Positions 13,799 to 22,094 of a stretch of DNA of 24,337 bases are shown piece by piece. Each line of letters opens with the position of its first letter. The stretch's first letter is position 1. A program made the position numbers and the translations under genes. Source of the stretch: Collinsella sp. (lineage in GTDB: Bacteria; Actinomycetota; Coriobacteriia; Coriobacteriales; Coriobacteriaceae); the NCBI GenBank assembly GCA_018378775.1, contig JAGZWV010000027.1, positions 1-24,337 on the forward strand. The letters are read 5' to 3'. The notes under the pieces are model-generated. The model saw nothing but the letters and a program-made list of their open reading frames with translations, had not been told where the DNA came from and did no database searches.

Positions 13799-15247
13799 AT
13801 GGCAGAATCTCGTGCGGAGCGTAAGGCTCGTCGTGCTTTGATCGAGGCGGCTGAGGGGTCGGGGGAGAAAAAATCTTCTAAGAAATCCAAGTCGTCTCTG
13901 AATGCGAAGGGTAAGTCGGCTAAGGGCAAGGCTAAGGCCAAGCGTCCCGGCTCTCGTCGGAGCGAGGATAAGGCATCTCAGACTCGCTCCAAGCGCCCGT
14001 ATAAGAATCCGGTTCCGTCTGCGCGTGAGGCTGTGGATCCCAAGTCTCCCTGTTCCATCATGAGAGCTTGTGGCGGATGCACGGCGCTCAATCGTCCTTA
14101 TAAAAAGCAGTTGGCAGCTAAGCAGGCTGCTATGGAGGAGCTTTTTGCTTCGCTTTGTGAGCGTGAGGGCATTGCTGTAGATCCTATTCGTGGCATGGGT
14201 GTCACCCTGGGCGACCCGGGCAAATATCCTGCGCCGCGCGGTTTTCGCCATAAGGCCGCCACTCCCTTTGCTCCCGGTAAGGAGGGCGCTGTCCGTTGCG
14301 GTTTCTTTGAGCGCGGCACGCACAAGATCGTTGCCGTACCCGAATGCCCCGTCGAGGCACCGGGCGCCCGTCAGATTCTCAACGGCATCGCACGCGAAGC
14401 TGAGCGGCTGCATATTCCCGCCTTTAATGAGGACAAGCATCTTGGTTTGCTTCGCTATGCCGTCGTCCGCTGCGGTTGGCGTACCGACCAGGTCATGGTC
14501 ACGCTCGTGACCGCTCAGCGCGACTTGCCGCATGCGCAGGAGTTCTTTGAGGCTGTCGCCGCACTCAATCCGCACATCGTCACCGTCGCCCAAAACATCA
14601 ACGGACGCCCCGGCAACGCCATCCTCGGCGAGGAAACCCGCATTGTATATGGCGCCGAGTGCATGCGCGACCAGCTGCTCGGTTGCGAATTCGATATCTC
14701 CCCTACCGCGTTCTATCAGACCAATCCGCAGCAGACCGAGCTACTCTATCAGCTCGCGATTGACGGCATGGACCTGCAGCAGGGTGACATTCTTATGGAC
14801 GCTTACTGCGGCAGCGGCACCATCGGTCTGTGCGCCGCGAAGGATGCCCGGGACAGAGGTGTCGGCATTATGCTGCTCGGCGTGGAGCGCAACCCGGCGG
14901 GCATTGCCGACGCACGTCGCAATGCCGAGCTCAACGGCCTCACCCGCAGCGCTTGGTTTATGGCCGACGATGCCACCGACTACATCCTAGATGCCGCCGA
15001 TAACAACGAGCGCGTCGACGTCCTCTCCATCGACCCGCCGCGCGCCGGCTCAACGCCCGAGTTTCTTGAGGCCGCCTGCGCACTTAAGCCGCGCCGCATC
15101 ACCTATATCAGCTGCAATCCCGTGACCCAAGAGCGCGACCTACACCAGCTCCTCGACGGTGGCTATCGCCTGCTCAAGATCACGCCGGTCGACATGTTCC
15201 CTCATACCGACCACACCGAGACCGTCGCGGTCCTCGAGCGCCGCTAA
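13799..15247 (+). CDS. 23S rRNA (uracil-5-)-methyltransferase, RlmC/RlmD-like, with basic N-terminal extension
   Basis: This 482-aa SAM-dependent enzyme methylates C5 of a uridine in 23S rRNA (or possibly tRNA). Residues 1-80 are Lys/Arg/Ser/Ala-rich low complexity, probably a disordered RNA-binding tail; no TRAM domain is evident. The [4Fe-4S] cysteines are Cys85, Cys91, Cys94 (CSIMRACGGC) and Cys183 (PECP). The catalytic domain has QTNPQQ (307-312), SAM motif DAYCGSGTIG (334-343), DPPRAG (412-417) and the nucleophile Cys439 in ISCNP. It ends with the usual DMFPHTDHTETVAVLERR. Codons in about the first 140 positions favour T endings (CGT, GCT, TCT) while the rest favour C endings, which is unusual. 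The exact modified position cannot be assigned. It is monocistronic, with a strong terminator. Confidence 0.92.
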   Translation: MAESRAERKARRALIEAAEGSGEKKSSKKSKSSLNAKGKSAKGKAKAKRPGSRRSEDKASQTRSKRPYKNPVPSAREAVDPKSPCSIMRACGGCTALNRPYKKQLAAKQAAMEELFASLCEREGIAVDPIRGMGVTLGDPGKYPAPRGFRHKAATPFAPGKEGAVRCGFFERGTHKIVAVPECPVEAPGARQILNGIAREAERLHIPAFNEDKHLGLLRYAVVRCGWRTDQVMVTLVTAQRDLPHAQEFFEAVAALNPHIVTVAQNINGRPGNAILGEETRIVYGAECMRDQLLGCEFDISPTAFYQTNPQQTELLYQLAIDGMDLQQGDILMDAYCGSGTIGLCAAKDARDRGVGIMLLGVERNPAGIADARRNAELNGLTRSAWFMADDATDYILDAADNNERVDVLSIDPPRAGSTPEFLEAACALKPRRITYISCNPVTQERDLHQLLDGGYRLLKITPVDMFPHTDHTETVAVLERR

Positions 15248-15260
15248 TTCTCCGGCACGG

Positions 15261-15294
15261 GAAAGGGGGCGGCCCGCCTGGACCGCCCCCTTTC
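15261..15294. terminator. Bidirectional terminator between the methyltransferase and PHP genes
   Basis: GAAAGGGGGCGG (15261-15272) and CCGCCCCCTTTC (15283-15294) form a perfect 12-bp stem around a 10-nt loop, 13 bases after the methyltransferase stop and 19 bases after the PHP gene stop on the other strand. T content after the stem is low on both sides. Confidence 0.8.
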
Positions 15295-15313
15295 ATTGGG
15301 CATATGAGTCTCG

Positions 15314-16135
15314 TTACATCCCCTTGCGCAGGTCGCATACGTCGGCTGCCGCCATCTCGCGCAGCAGCGTCTCGCGGTCGCGCGTCACGATCAGGTCCAG
15401 CGGGAAGTGAATCTCGTCGAGCAACTTGCGGGCGTGCTCGAGCTTGCCAATGGCCATACCAATGTGGGCATCGGTCGACACACCAATACCCACGCCCAGC
15501 TCGGCGCAGCGCTCGGCAATCTTGCGGCATACGGCCCAATGCTCAGTGTCGGCACCGTGCTCAAGACTATGGTTATTGATCTCAATGATCTTGTGCTTGG
15601 CCTTGGCCGCCAGCAGCACCTCATCGATATCGAACGGCACGCCCGAACGACCCGTATGCCCAAGCATGAACACCTTGGGGTGCTCCAGGGCATTGATGTA
15701 CATCTGGGTCGTTTGGGTGAGCGTCGCGCCTTCGGCAAACTGCGGGTTATGCACGCTTGCCACCAAATAATCCAAATTACGCGTCACCAAATCGAACAGC
15801 GAATGCTGGTGACTGTACGAATCGCCGGCAATATCGAGCGACACGGGAATGTCCTCGCCAAACAAGCTTCCGTCCAGCGAAACGATATCGGCCTCGGCGC
15901 CGCGAAGCACCAGCACGCCGCTCCAAATGCGCGGCCAGATATCCTGGTTGATAAAGAACTGGTAACTGCGCAGGTCGTTGGGGCAAGCCGTAACCATAGA
16001 GCTCAGATGGTCGGCAGATCCGAGCACCTGCAGGCCACGTTCCGCCGCCCAGTACACATTCTCCTCAATGGTTGAGTACGCATGCGCGGAGAACAGCGTA
16101 TGAGTATGAATATCACAAGAAAGAAGGTAGGGCAT
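15314..16135 (-). CDS. PHP-domain phosphatase (YcdX-like)
   Basis: This 273-aa protein is a stand-alone PHP metal-dependent phosphoesterase. It starts with MPYLLSCDIHTHT, where His10 and His12 are the first metal ligands and His18 follows in FSAHAYST. Further ligand motifs are GSADHLSSM (Asp42, His43), RGAEADI (Glu81), ASVHNPQ (His129), EINNHSL and the C-terminal STDAHIG. This pattern matches the trinuclear-metal YcdX group of E. coli rather than histidinol phosphatase or polymerase PHP domains. The substrate is unknown. The start at 16135 is set by AAGGAGA upstream and by the family N-terminus; the longer in-frame reading is not supported. It has its own promoter candidate at 16173-16178. 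Confidence 0.9.
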   Translation of the reverse strand: MPYLLSCDIHTHTLFSAHAYSTIEENVYWAAERGLQVLGSADHLSSMVTACPNDLRSYQFFINQDIWPRIWSGVLVLRGAEADIVSLDGSLFGEDIPVSLDIAGDSYSHQHSLFDLVTRNLDYLVASVHNPQFAEGATLTQTTQMYINALEHPKVFMLGHTGRSGVPFDIDEVLLAAKAKHKIIEINNHSLEHGADTEHWAVCRKIAERCAELGVGIGVSTDAHIGMAIGKLEHARKLLDEIHFPLDLIVTRDRETLLREMAAADVCDLRKGM

Positions 16136-16172
16136 CGGGTCTCCTTGTCCAGTATGGCCGTCGCGTATATTC

Positions 16173-16178
16173 ATTGTA
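16173..16178 (-). promoter_or_regulatory. Candidate -10 (TACAAT) of the PHP gene
   Basis: Minus-strand TACAAT lies 38 bases upstream of the ATG, with TTACGA at 17-nt spacing as a partial -35. Confidence 0.5.
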
Positions 16179-16235
16179 CGCATAGCTTTCGGCAGTCGTA
16201 AAACTGCTTCATCCCAATCACACAACGGCATAGAC

Positions 16236-16266
16236 AACGGGGTCTGGCTTAAAACCAAACCCCGTT
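16236..16266 (-). terminator. Hairpin after the aminotransferase gene
   Basis: AACGGGGT (16236-16243) pairs with ACCCCGTT (16259-16266), with a mismatch and inner TGG/CCA around a 7-nt loop. It lies 28 bases past the aminotransferase stop. The trailing T tract is poor (GTCTATG), so strength is uncertain. Confidence 0.6.
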
Positions 16267-16294
16267 TCACGTAAAACATTGTAAGCAGAGCGCT

Positions 16295-17485
16295 TTACTT
16301 TTGACGATACTCGTCGGCCAGCTGCTTCCAGGCGGGCAGTGAGTTAACGATAGTCTCGTAGCTCACACAGTAGCCCAAGCGGAACCAGCCCGGCATGCCA
16401 AAACTGTCCGAGGGCACTGCGAGCAGTTCGTACTTCTTCGCGCGCTCGCAGAAAGCGTTCGCATCGGGCTCCAGCGCCTTCACCCACAGGTAGAATGCAC
16501 CATCCGGCTCAACATAGGTGTAGCCGTACTCCGCTAGTGCATCGGTAAGCGCGGTGCGGTTGCGTGCATAGGCCTCAACGTCACTCGGCTCATCGATGCA
16601 GTCGATAATTACGCGCTGGAAGAGCGCCGGCGCGCACACGAAGCCCAGCGTACGGGCGGCACCCGCAACAGCCGGCATCAGACGCGCAGCCTGCGGATTG
16701 GTATTGGGAACCAGGATCCACCCCACGCGCTCGCCCGGCAGCGAAAGCGACTTGGAATACGAGTAGCACACGATGGTGTGCTCGTAGATCGAAGGCACCC
16801 AAGGCACCTCGGCGCCATAGACAATCTCGCGATACGGCTCATCCGAGATGAGCATAATCGGGTTCTCGGGATCGCGCTTGGCGTTGACCTCGCGTAAAAC
16901 ATTGGCCAGTCGCGTCAGGGTATCGCACGTATACACGGCGCCGGTCGGGTTGTTGGGTGAGTCGATAATGACGGCAGCCGTCTTATCGGTAATCGCCTTG
17001 AGCACGTTATCCACGCTCAGCTGGAACGTATCTTCATCGGCGAGCGCCTCGACACACGTACAGCCGGCCTTCTCAATCCACACGCGATACTCCGGAAAAT
17101 ACGGCGCAATGACGATAACCTCATCGCCCGGGTTCGTAACGGCGTTGAGCGTGCAGGTGAGCGAAGCCGCGGCGCCCACGGTCATAAAGACATCCTTGCC
17201 CTCATAACTCGTACCAAAGCGGCGGTTGAGCGACTCAGCCACGGCGGTACGGCACTGCGGCAGGCCCGGTGCGGGCGTGTATCCGTGCAGCTGGTCACTC
17301 GGCAGTTCAAGCGCCTTTTTGATGGACTCCGCCACGGCAGCGGGCGCCGGAACGCTCGGGTTGCCCAGCGAGAAATCGAACACGTTTTCCGCGCCGATTT
17401 GCGCCTTACGCTCAAGGCCATAGCTAAAAATCTCGCGGATGATGGAGCTTTCTGCACCGCGAGCATACATGGTTTCGTTGATCAT
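16295..17485 (-). CDS. Pyridoxal-phosphate-dependent aminotransferase, class I/II
   Basis: This 396-aa fold-type I aminotransferase has the aspartate aminotransferase-like layout. The N-terminal DFSLGNPSVPAP and GYTPAPGLPQCR segments are the substrate-side loops. SPNNPTG (176-182) and SDEPYRE (214-220) hold the Asn, Asp215 and Tyr218 that bind PLP. SYSKSLSLPGERVGW (242-256) carries the Schiff-base Lys245 and phosphate-binding Arg253. Near the C-terminus GWFRLGYCVS holds the substrate carboxylate-binding Arg. The amino-acid specificity is not clear; aspartate or aromatic/alanine-type are possible. The start at 17485 has AAAGGGGA upstream; the in-frame extension into the REPIN-like hairpin is not a gene part. 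It is probably monocistronic. Confidence 0.93.
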   Translation of the reverse strand: MINETMYARGAESSIIREIFSYGLERKAQIGAENVFDFSLGNPSVPAPAAVAESIKKALELPSDQLHGYTPAPGLPQCRTAVAESLNRRFGTSYEGKDVFMTVGAAASLTCTLNAVTNPGDEVIVIAPYFPEYRVWIEKAGCTCVEALADEDTFQLSVDNVLKAITDKTAAVIIDSPNNPTGAVYTCDTLTRLANVLREVNAKRDPENPIMLISDEPYREIVYGAEVPWVPSIYEHTIVCYSYSKSLSLPGERVGWILVPNTNPQAARLMPAVAGAARTLGFVCAPALFQRVIIDCIDEPSDVEAYARNRTALTDALAEYGYTYVEPDGAFYLWVKALEPDANAFCERAKKYELLAVPSDSFGMPGWFRLGYCVSYETIVNSLPAWKQLADEYRQK

Positions 17486-17509
17486 CTGTTCCCCTTTCGC
17501 ATAGGCGCT

Positions 17510-17515
17510 ATTGTA
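17510..17515 (-). promoter_or_regulatory. Candidate -10 (TACAAT) of the aminotransferase gene
   Basis: Minus-strand TACAAT lies 25 bases upstream of the ATG, giving a leader of under 20 nt. The -35 is weak, and the REPIN-like hairpin begins about 30 bases further upstream. Confidence 0.45.
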
Positions 17516-17545
17516 CGCTTTAGCCGAGCAAAGTGCCGCAGCAAT

Positions 17546-17605
17546 GTTAATTGGGGACAGACTTAAATGCGTGAAAACGCTCATTTAAGTCTGTCCCCAA
17601 TCAAC
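17546..17605. repeat. REPIN-like palindrome with GGGGACAG-ACTTAAAT arms
   Basis: Arms 17550-17568 and 17583-17601 are perfect 19-bp reverse complements (ATTGGGGACAGACTTAAAT), and extend to 23 bp with one mismatch (17546-17605). The centre forms GCGT-GAAA-ACGC, a stem capped by a GAAA tetraloop, with a 2-nt bulge. It lies between the ftsH terminator and the aminotransferase promoter. GGGGACAG-type palindromes are known REP/REPIN elements spread by IS200-like RAYT transposases in various bacteria; the transposase is not here. Confidence 0.85.
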
Positions 17606-17631
17606 AGATGGCCCAATATCGCTCAAAAGAA

Positions 17632-17663
17632 AAAGCCTCCGCAGGTTTCCCCGCGGAGGCTTT
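17632..17663 (-). terminator. Rho-independent terminator of the tilS-hpt-ftsH cluster
   Basis: AAAGCCTCCGC (17632-17642) pairs perfectly with GCGGAGGCTTT (17653-17663), and on the minus strand TTCTTTTGAG follows. It lies 12 bases after the ftsH stop. Confidence 0.92.
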
Positions 17664-17674
17664 CGCCACAAAGA

Positions 17675-19810
17675 CTATTTGTCGGTATCGGTATCGGCAT
17701 CGACGACGACATGGTCATCGTCAGCATCATCGGATGCGGCTTCGGCATCCTCCTGCATGGCCGCCTGCGCAAAGGCCGCGGCATCAGCCGCCAGCTCCTC
17801 CTCGCTCATGCGAGGCGCGCGCTTCTTGGTCGGCATGCCGGCCGCCTTGGCATTGCGCTCCTCCTTGGCCGCCAGGATATCGCCCTCGCGCTCAAGGTAG
17901 GCATTCCACTCGTTGTCGAGCAGGGCGTTCACGGCGTCGCCCTCGACGGTCTCGCGCTCAAGCAGCACCTTCGCCATCAGATCGAGCTGATCGCGACGGG
18001 CGTCCAGGATCTCGACCGCACGACGATGGGCCTCACGCATAATGCGCTGAACCTCGATATCGATGCGGCGCGCCGTCTCCTCGGAGTAATCCTGGTGATC
18101 GGCGTAATCGCGACCCAGGAATACCTGATGCTGCGCCTCGCCAAACACTTGCGTGCCCAGCTCCTCGCTCATGCCCAGGCGCGTGACCATCTCGCGCGCC
18201 ATCTTGGTTGCGCGCTCCAAATCGTTGCTCGCGCCCGACGTAATATCATCGCACATGAGCTCCTCGGCAACGCGACCGCCCAAGAACACGGCGAGCTCGT
18301 CGAGCATCTCGTTCTTGGTCTTGAGGAAGTGGTCCTCCTGCGGAAGCTGCAGCGTGTAGCCCAGAGCCTGACCGCGGCTGACGATCGAGATCTTGTGGAC
18401 CGGATCGGAGTGCTCCAGGATGTGGCCCACCAGGGCGTGACCGCTCTCGTGGTAGGCAATCGTGGTGCGCTCGGCCTCGGTCATCACGCGACCCTTGCGC
18501 TGCGGTCCGGCAATCACGCGCTCCATCGATTCCTCGACCTCGTCCATCGAGATCACGGAACGATGACGGCGAGCGGCCAGCAGCGCAGACTCGTTGAGCA
18601 GGTTCGCTAAATCGGCACCAGTAAAGCCAACGGTCATCTGGGCGAGCTTCTCAAACTTAACGTCCTCGTCCATCGGCTTGTTCTCGGCATGCACGCGCAA
18701 AATCTGCTCGCGGCCCTTCACGTCCGGACGGTCGACCGTAACCTGACGGTCAAAACGGCCGGGACGCAGCAGCGCCGGATCCAGAATGTCGGGGCGGTTG
18801 GTGGCGGCGATCAGGATGACCGACTCGCTCTCCTCAAAACCGCCCATCTCGACCAGCAGCTGGTTGAGCGTCTGCTCGCGCTCGTCGTGGCCGCCGCCCA
18901 AGCCGGCTCCGCGCTGACGTCCCACGGCATCGATCTCATCGATGAAGATGATCGACGGGGCCTGGGACTTGGCCTCCTTAAAGAGGTCACGCACACGGCT
19001 GGCGCCGACGCCCACGAACATCTCCACAAAGTCAGAGCCCGAGATGCTAAAGAACGGCACGCCCGCCTCGCCGGCAACGGCCTTGGCCAGCAGCGTTTTA
19101 CCGGTGCCCGGAGGGCCAACTAGCAACACGCCACGCGGGATCTTGGCACCCAGCTTGCGATAGCGATCCGGATCGCTCAAAAAGTCACGGATCTCCTCGA
19201 GCTCCTCGACTGCCTCGTCCACGCCGGCAACGTCTTCAAACTTGACCTTGGGGCGTGTGGCCTCGTTGGTCTTGGCGTTGGTCTTGCCAAACTGCATGTT
19301 CCTGTTGTTGGCGCCCATCATCTGGCGCATAAAGTAGAACATGATGGCGATAAGGGCGATCGTCGGAAGCACACTCATCGCCAAGTCGCCCCAAAAATCG
19401 GGATCGTTGGTGTTGACGATGTACTTGGTATCGGGGTGCTCCGCCATGAGCTCGGCAAGCGAATCGGAGCCGACATAGGTCGAGGAGAAGCTCTTGAGCT
19501 CACTCGTGTCGCCCTTGTCCTTTTTTGTCTTCCAGTAATGACCCGCCACGCTTCCGTCTTGAACCGTATAGGTCAGATCTTCGACGCGATCCTGCTTGAT
19601 GGCGCTCACCATCTCGCTCGTCGCGAGCTTAACGGTATTGCTGGAATTGGCAAAGCCGGAGCCCATGTTAAAGAAGGCGTAGCCCAGAAGCGCGCAAGCC
19701 AAAATAAAATACAGCCAGCCCGTACGCGTGGGCTTCTTGCCTCCGGGCATCCCCGGGATCTTTGGGTCCCGGGGAGTCTGGGAATTGTTGTCGTTACGGT
19801 CGTCGGGCAT
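17675..19810 (-). CDS. ftsH: ATP-dependent zinc metalloprotease FtsH
   Basis: FtsH is a membrane-anchored hexameric AAA+ protease that degrades misassembled membrane proteins and some regulators. The protein is 711 aa. It has a transmembrane segment at about 31-49, an extracytoplasmic domain to about 142, and a second transmembrane segment at about 143-161. The AAA domain follows, with Walker A GPPGTGKT (232-239), Walker B IIFIDEID (287-294) and SRH ATNRPDILDPALLRPGR. The zinc protease has HESGH (454-458), with a third ligand Asp in the SNDLERAT region (528-535). An acidic tail (DAEAASDDADDDH) ends it. ATG lies 1 nt after the hpt stop, with GGAGGT inside the hpt end, so translation is probably coupled. 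tilS-hpt-ftsH is a conserved order in many Gram-positive bacteria. Confidence 0.97.
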   Translation of the reverse strand: MPDDRNDNNSQTPRDPKIPGMPGGKKPTRTGWLYFILACALLGYAFFNMGSGFANSSNTVKLATSEMVSAIKQDRVEDLTYTVQDGSVAGHYWKTKKDKGDTSELKSFSSTYVGSDSLAELMAEHPDTKYIVNTNDPDFWGDLAMSVLPTIALIAIMFYFMRQMMGANNRNMQFGKTNAKTNEATRPKVKFEDVAGVDEAVEELEEIRDFLSDPDRYRKLGAKIPRGVLLVGPPGTGKTLLAKAVAGEAGVPFFSISGSDFVEMFVGVGASRVRDLFKEAKSQAPSIIFIDEIDAVGRQRGAGLGGGHDEREQTLNQLLVEMGGFEESESVILIAATNRPDILDPALLRPGRFDRQVTVDRPDVKGREQILRVHAENKPMDEDVKFEKLAQMTVGFTGADLANLLNESALLAARRHRSVISMDEVEESMERVIAGPQRKGRVMTEAERTTIAYHESGHALVGHILEHSDPVHKISIVSRGQALGYTLQLPQEDHFLKTKNEMLDELAVFLGGRVAEELMCDDITSGASNDLERATKMAREMVTRLGMSEELGTQVFGEAQHQVFLGRDYADHQDYSEETARRIDIEVQRIMREAHRRAVEILDARRDQLDLMAKVLLERETVEGDAVNALLDNEWNAYLEREGDILAAKEERNAKAAGMPTKKRAPRMSEEELAADAAAFAQAAMQEDAEAASDDADDDHVVVDADTDTDK

Positions 19811-19811
19811 C

Positions 19812-20360
19812 TTACGAATAAACCTCCGGTTTCAAAATGCCCAGATACGGAAGGTTGCGATAGCGCTCGGCATAGTCGAGGCCGTAGCCCACCACAAAGG
19901 CATCGGGGCAATGGGTTCCAACATACTTGGGCGTGATGGCCGAGACGCGGTCCTCAACGTCCTTCCACAGGAAGGCGGCGACCTCCAGAGAAGCGGGCTT
20001 GCGGCTCTCGAGGTTCTTCATCAGATACTTGAGCGTCAGGCCCGAGTCCAGAATGTCCTCGACGATCAGCACGTCGCGACCGCGGATGTCGATATCCAGG
20101 TCCTTAATGATACGCACGATACCCGAGGACTTCACACCGTCGCCATAGCTCGAAACAGCCATGAAATCGATGTTGGTCGGCAGCTCGATCTTACGCATCA
20201 GGTCGCCCATAAAGACCACGGCGCCGCGCAGGACCGCAATCAGCACCAGATCCTTACCCGCGTAGTCGCGCGTAATCTCCTCGCCCAGGCGAGAGACGAT
20301 ACCGTCGATATCCTCCTGCGTGAACAGAACCTTCTCGATATCCGGATGTTGAGAAGCCAT
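19812..20360 (-). CDS. hpt: Hypoxanthine phosphoribosyltransferase
   Basis: Hpt salvages hypoxanthine (and often guanine) with PRPP to IMP/GMP in the cytoplasm. The protein is 182 aa, as usual. It has LIAVLRGAVVFMGDLMRKI in the N-terminal core, the flexible-loop SSYGD, the PRPP-binding VLIVEDILDSGLTL, and the C-terminal DAFVVGYGLDYAERYRNLPYLG that holds the base-binding residues. AAAGGG precedes the ATG. It sits between tilS (147-bp gap, with its own promoter candidate) and ftsH (1-bp gap). Confidence 0.97.
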   Translation of the reverse strand: MASQHPDIEKVLFTQEDIDGIVSRLGEEITRDYAGKDLVLIAVLRGAVVFMGDLMRKIELPTNIDFMAVSSYGDGVKSSGIVRIIKDLDIDIRGRDVLIVEDILDSGLTLKYLMKNLESRKPASLEVAAFLWKDVEDRVSAITPKYVGTHCPDAFVVGYGLDYAERYRNLPYLGILKPEVYS

Positions 20361-20416
20361 GACAACCCTTTCTTGTGCTTATCGCCCACACACCGCCGTA
20401 TGGACGCGAACTACAC

Positions 20417-20425
20417 ATTCTAGCA
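20417..20425 (-). promoter_or_regulatory. Extended -10 (TGCTAGAAT) upstream of hpt
   Basis: Minus-strand TGCTAGAAT lies about 57 bases upstream of the hpt ATG, between tilS and hpt, so hpt-ftsH can probably be transcribed separately from tilS. The -35 region falls in the adjacent hairpin and matches poorly. Confidence 0.5.
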
Positions 20426-20456
20426 GCGCACGGGGTAAATTTACCAGCCCGTGCGC
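20426..20456. repeat. Hairpin between tilS and hpt
   Basis: GCGCACGGG (20426-20434) pairs with CCCGTGCGC (20448-20456), and the loop contains the self-complementary GTAAATTTAC. No T tract follows on the minus strand. It could be a partial terminator for tilS or a protein site just upstream of the hpt -10. Confidence 0.5.
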
Positions 20457-20507
20457 CATCAGCGCGGGAATACCGTCAACGTCGCACAGAATAGCAGGCG
20501 TGGGACG

Positions 20508-22046
20508 CTATTCCGCATCGACCACGCGGAGCAGATATGCCACGCGCGTTGCGGCCGTGCACTTAAAACGCTCGTCCGCGCGAACTCCGGCGACCCACAC
20601 CACGGCACCCCCCGGCGCCGTCCTCACCATGGGCACGCCGGCGCGCTCGGAAACGGGAATGCGAGCCTCGCCTAGCAAATCGGATACTTTCTTGCTTCGG
20701 CCACTCATCCCTAACGGGCACATCACGTCTCCCGGCGCGGGACCGTCCACCCACAGGCGCGCCAATCGCGCCTCGGCAGGGATCTCGCCACGCGAGCCCG
20801 CCAGGATCCGCTCACTATCGCTGTCGGCAAAACCCAGGGCAGCCGCGTCTACCAAAGCTGTCACTTCCCCGGCAGCCGCAAGCTCACGGGCGCGGCGCAC
20901 GATATCGCATCCCGGCTCAACAGCCATCGGTTCTGTGACCAGCATACGTCCCCCGCCCAACGGCAAACGACCGGGTACGGTAACCCAGTCCGCGACCAGG
21001 CCCTCGCGAGCCGCCGGCGCCTTAAACGCCAGCATGCCAAACTCAATGCGTGCGTCAATCCCCGCCGGAAGCGTGACCGAGCCGGTGCCCTCGGCAACGC
21101 AGGAAAGGACTCGCTCCACATGTCGCATCTCGGGACGAGCGTCCGGATCGATGCGCTTAATCGCCAGTCGCACGATGCGCCGCGCGATTACCACCTCGGC
21201 CGCAGCCAGGCGCCTGGCATCGAGCACCAGTGCGCCCGCTGCCTCTTTGCGCAAACAGCTTCGAAACGCCTGTGCCGAAAGCTGAGACAAAAACGCGTCC
21301 TCATCGCCTAAGATCTCGCAGGCGGCGCCAATCGTCTTGCAGACGCTCGCGTTGCGCTGCGCCACCACTGGCATTACTCGATGGCGCACGTAGTTTCGCA
21401 GATACGAGATATCCTCATTGCTCTCGTCTTCACGCCACGGCTGACCATGTACCTGTAGATAGCCCACGAGCTCGCCATGAGTTAGGTCGAGCAAGGGACG
21501 TACCACGATATTCCTCCGGCGAGGAATGCTCGATAGGCCAGCGGGCCCCGAACCCTTAATCGCGTTCATCAAAAACGTTTCCGCGCGATCCGAAGACGTG
21601 TGCGCGGTGCAGATACGAGCCGCCGTTCGCGGTGCCCCCGTCTGGGCGCAGAGCTCGCGAACATACCTCCGCGCCGCGGCATAGCGCACTTCGCGGGCCG
21701 CGGCCTCAATATTGCCCGACTCCCCATCAAAATAAGCGTGCTCCACGCACAGCGGTAAACCATATTTCGCGCAGAGCTCACGCACAAAGGCCTCGTCGCC
21801 ATCGGACGCCTTGCCGCGCAGATGATGGTTTACATGCAGCACATGCAGGCGCTCGCGAGCAATGGGGGCAACACCGCGCCCGTCTTGGATATCCAGCTTT
21901 GATGTGCACGCCATAAGAAGCAGTGCCGTCGAGTCCGCGCCGCCTGATACCATGAGCACGACAGGAGCAGCCTGCTGCCTCGTTCGGATCTCATCGACTG
22001 CCCCGGGCACGGCATGGTGTCCGTAATGCTGTGATACCGTAGGCAT
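20508..22046 (-). CDS. tilS: tRNA(Ile)-lysidine synthetase
   Basis: TilS converts C34 of the CAU-anticodon isoleucine tRNA to lysidine, so that it reads AUA. The protein is 512 aa, longer than the E. coli enzyme (about 430). It has the PP-loop SGGADS (34-39), HVNHHLRG, and the SDRAETFLMNAIKGSG segment. RRRNIVVRPLLDLTHGEL and WREDESNEDISYLRNYVRHRVMP follow, the tRNA-contacting signature of the family. The C-terminal half (about 330-512) is the divergent TilS domain. GAGGAGGAAG precedes the ATG. It is divergent from the WalJ-like gene, and its promoter overlaps that gene's first codons. Confidence 0.95.
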   Translation of the reverse strand: MPTVSQHYGHHAVPGAVDEIRTRQQAAPVVLMVSGGADSTALLLMACTSKLDIQDGRGVAPIARERLHVLHVNHHLRGKASDGDEAFVRELCAKYGLPLCVEHAYFDGESGNIEAAAREVRYAAARRYVRELCAQTGAPRTAARICTAHTSSDRAETFLMNAIKGSGPAGLSSIPRRRNIVVRPLLDLTHGELVGYLQVHGQPWREDESNEDISYLRNYVRHRVMPVVAQRNASVCKTIGAACEILGDEDAFLSQLSAQAFRSCLRKEAAGALVLDARRLAAAEVVIARRIVRLAIKRIDPDARPEMRHVERVLSCVAEGTGSVTLPAGIDARIEFGMLAFKAPAAREGLVADWVTVPGRLPLGGGRMLVTEPMAVEPGCDIVRRARELAAAGEVTALVDAAALGFADSDSERILAGSRGEIPAEARLARLWVDGPAPGDVMCPLGMSGRSKKVSDLLGEARIPVSERAGVPMVRTAPGGAVVWVAGVRADERFKCTAATRVAYLLRVVDAE

Positions 22047-22074
22047 TTGCTTCCTCCTCTATTCGTCCGCACCC

Positions 22075-22080
22075 ATTGTA
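22075..22080 (-). promoter_or_regulatory. Candidate -10 (TACAAT) of tilS
   Basis: Minus-strand TACAAT lies 29 bases upstream of the tilS ATG, giving a leader of about 20 nt. The corresponding -35 lies inside the start of the divergent gene and is weak. Confidence 0.5.
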
Positions 22081-22094
22081 TCCTTTGGAATCTT

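Noticed and set aside
18436..18450. HESGH in FtsH as a damaged zinc motif
   Set aside because: HExxH only needs the two histidines and the glutamate, so Ser for Ala at this position is compatible with activity.
17567..18610. 347-codon open frame on the plus strand opposite ftsH, starting in the REPIN-like hairpin
   Set aside because: It is an antisense shadow of ftsH and its start lies in the palindrome with no ribosome-binding site.
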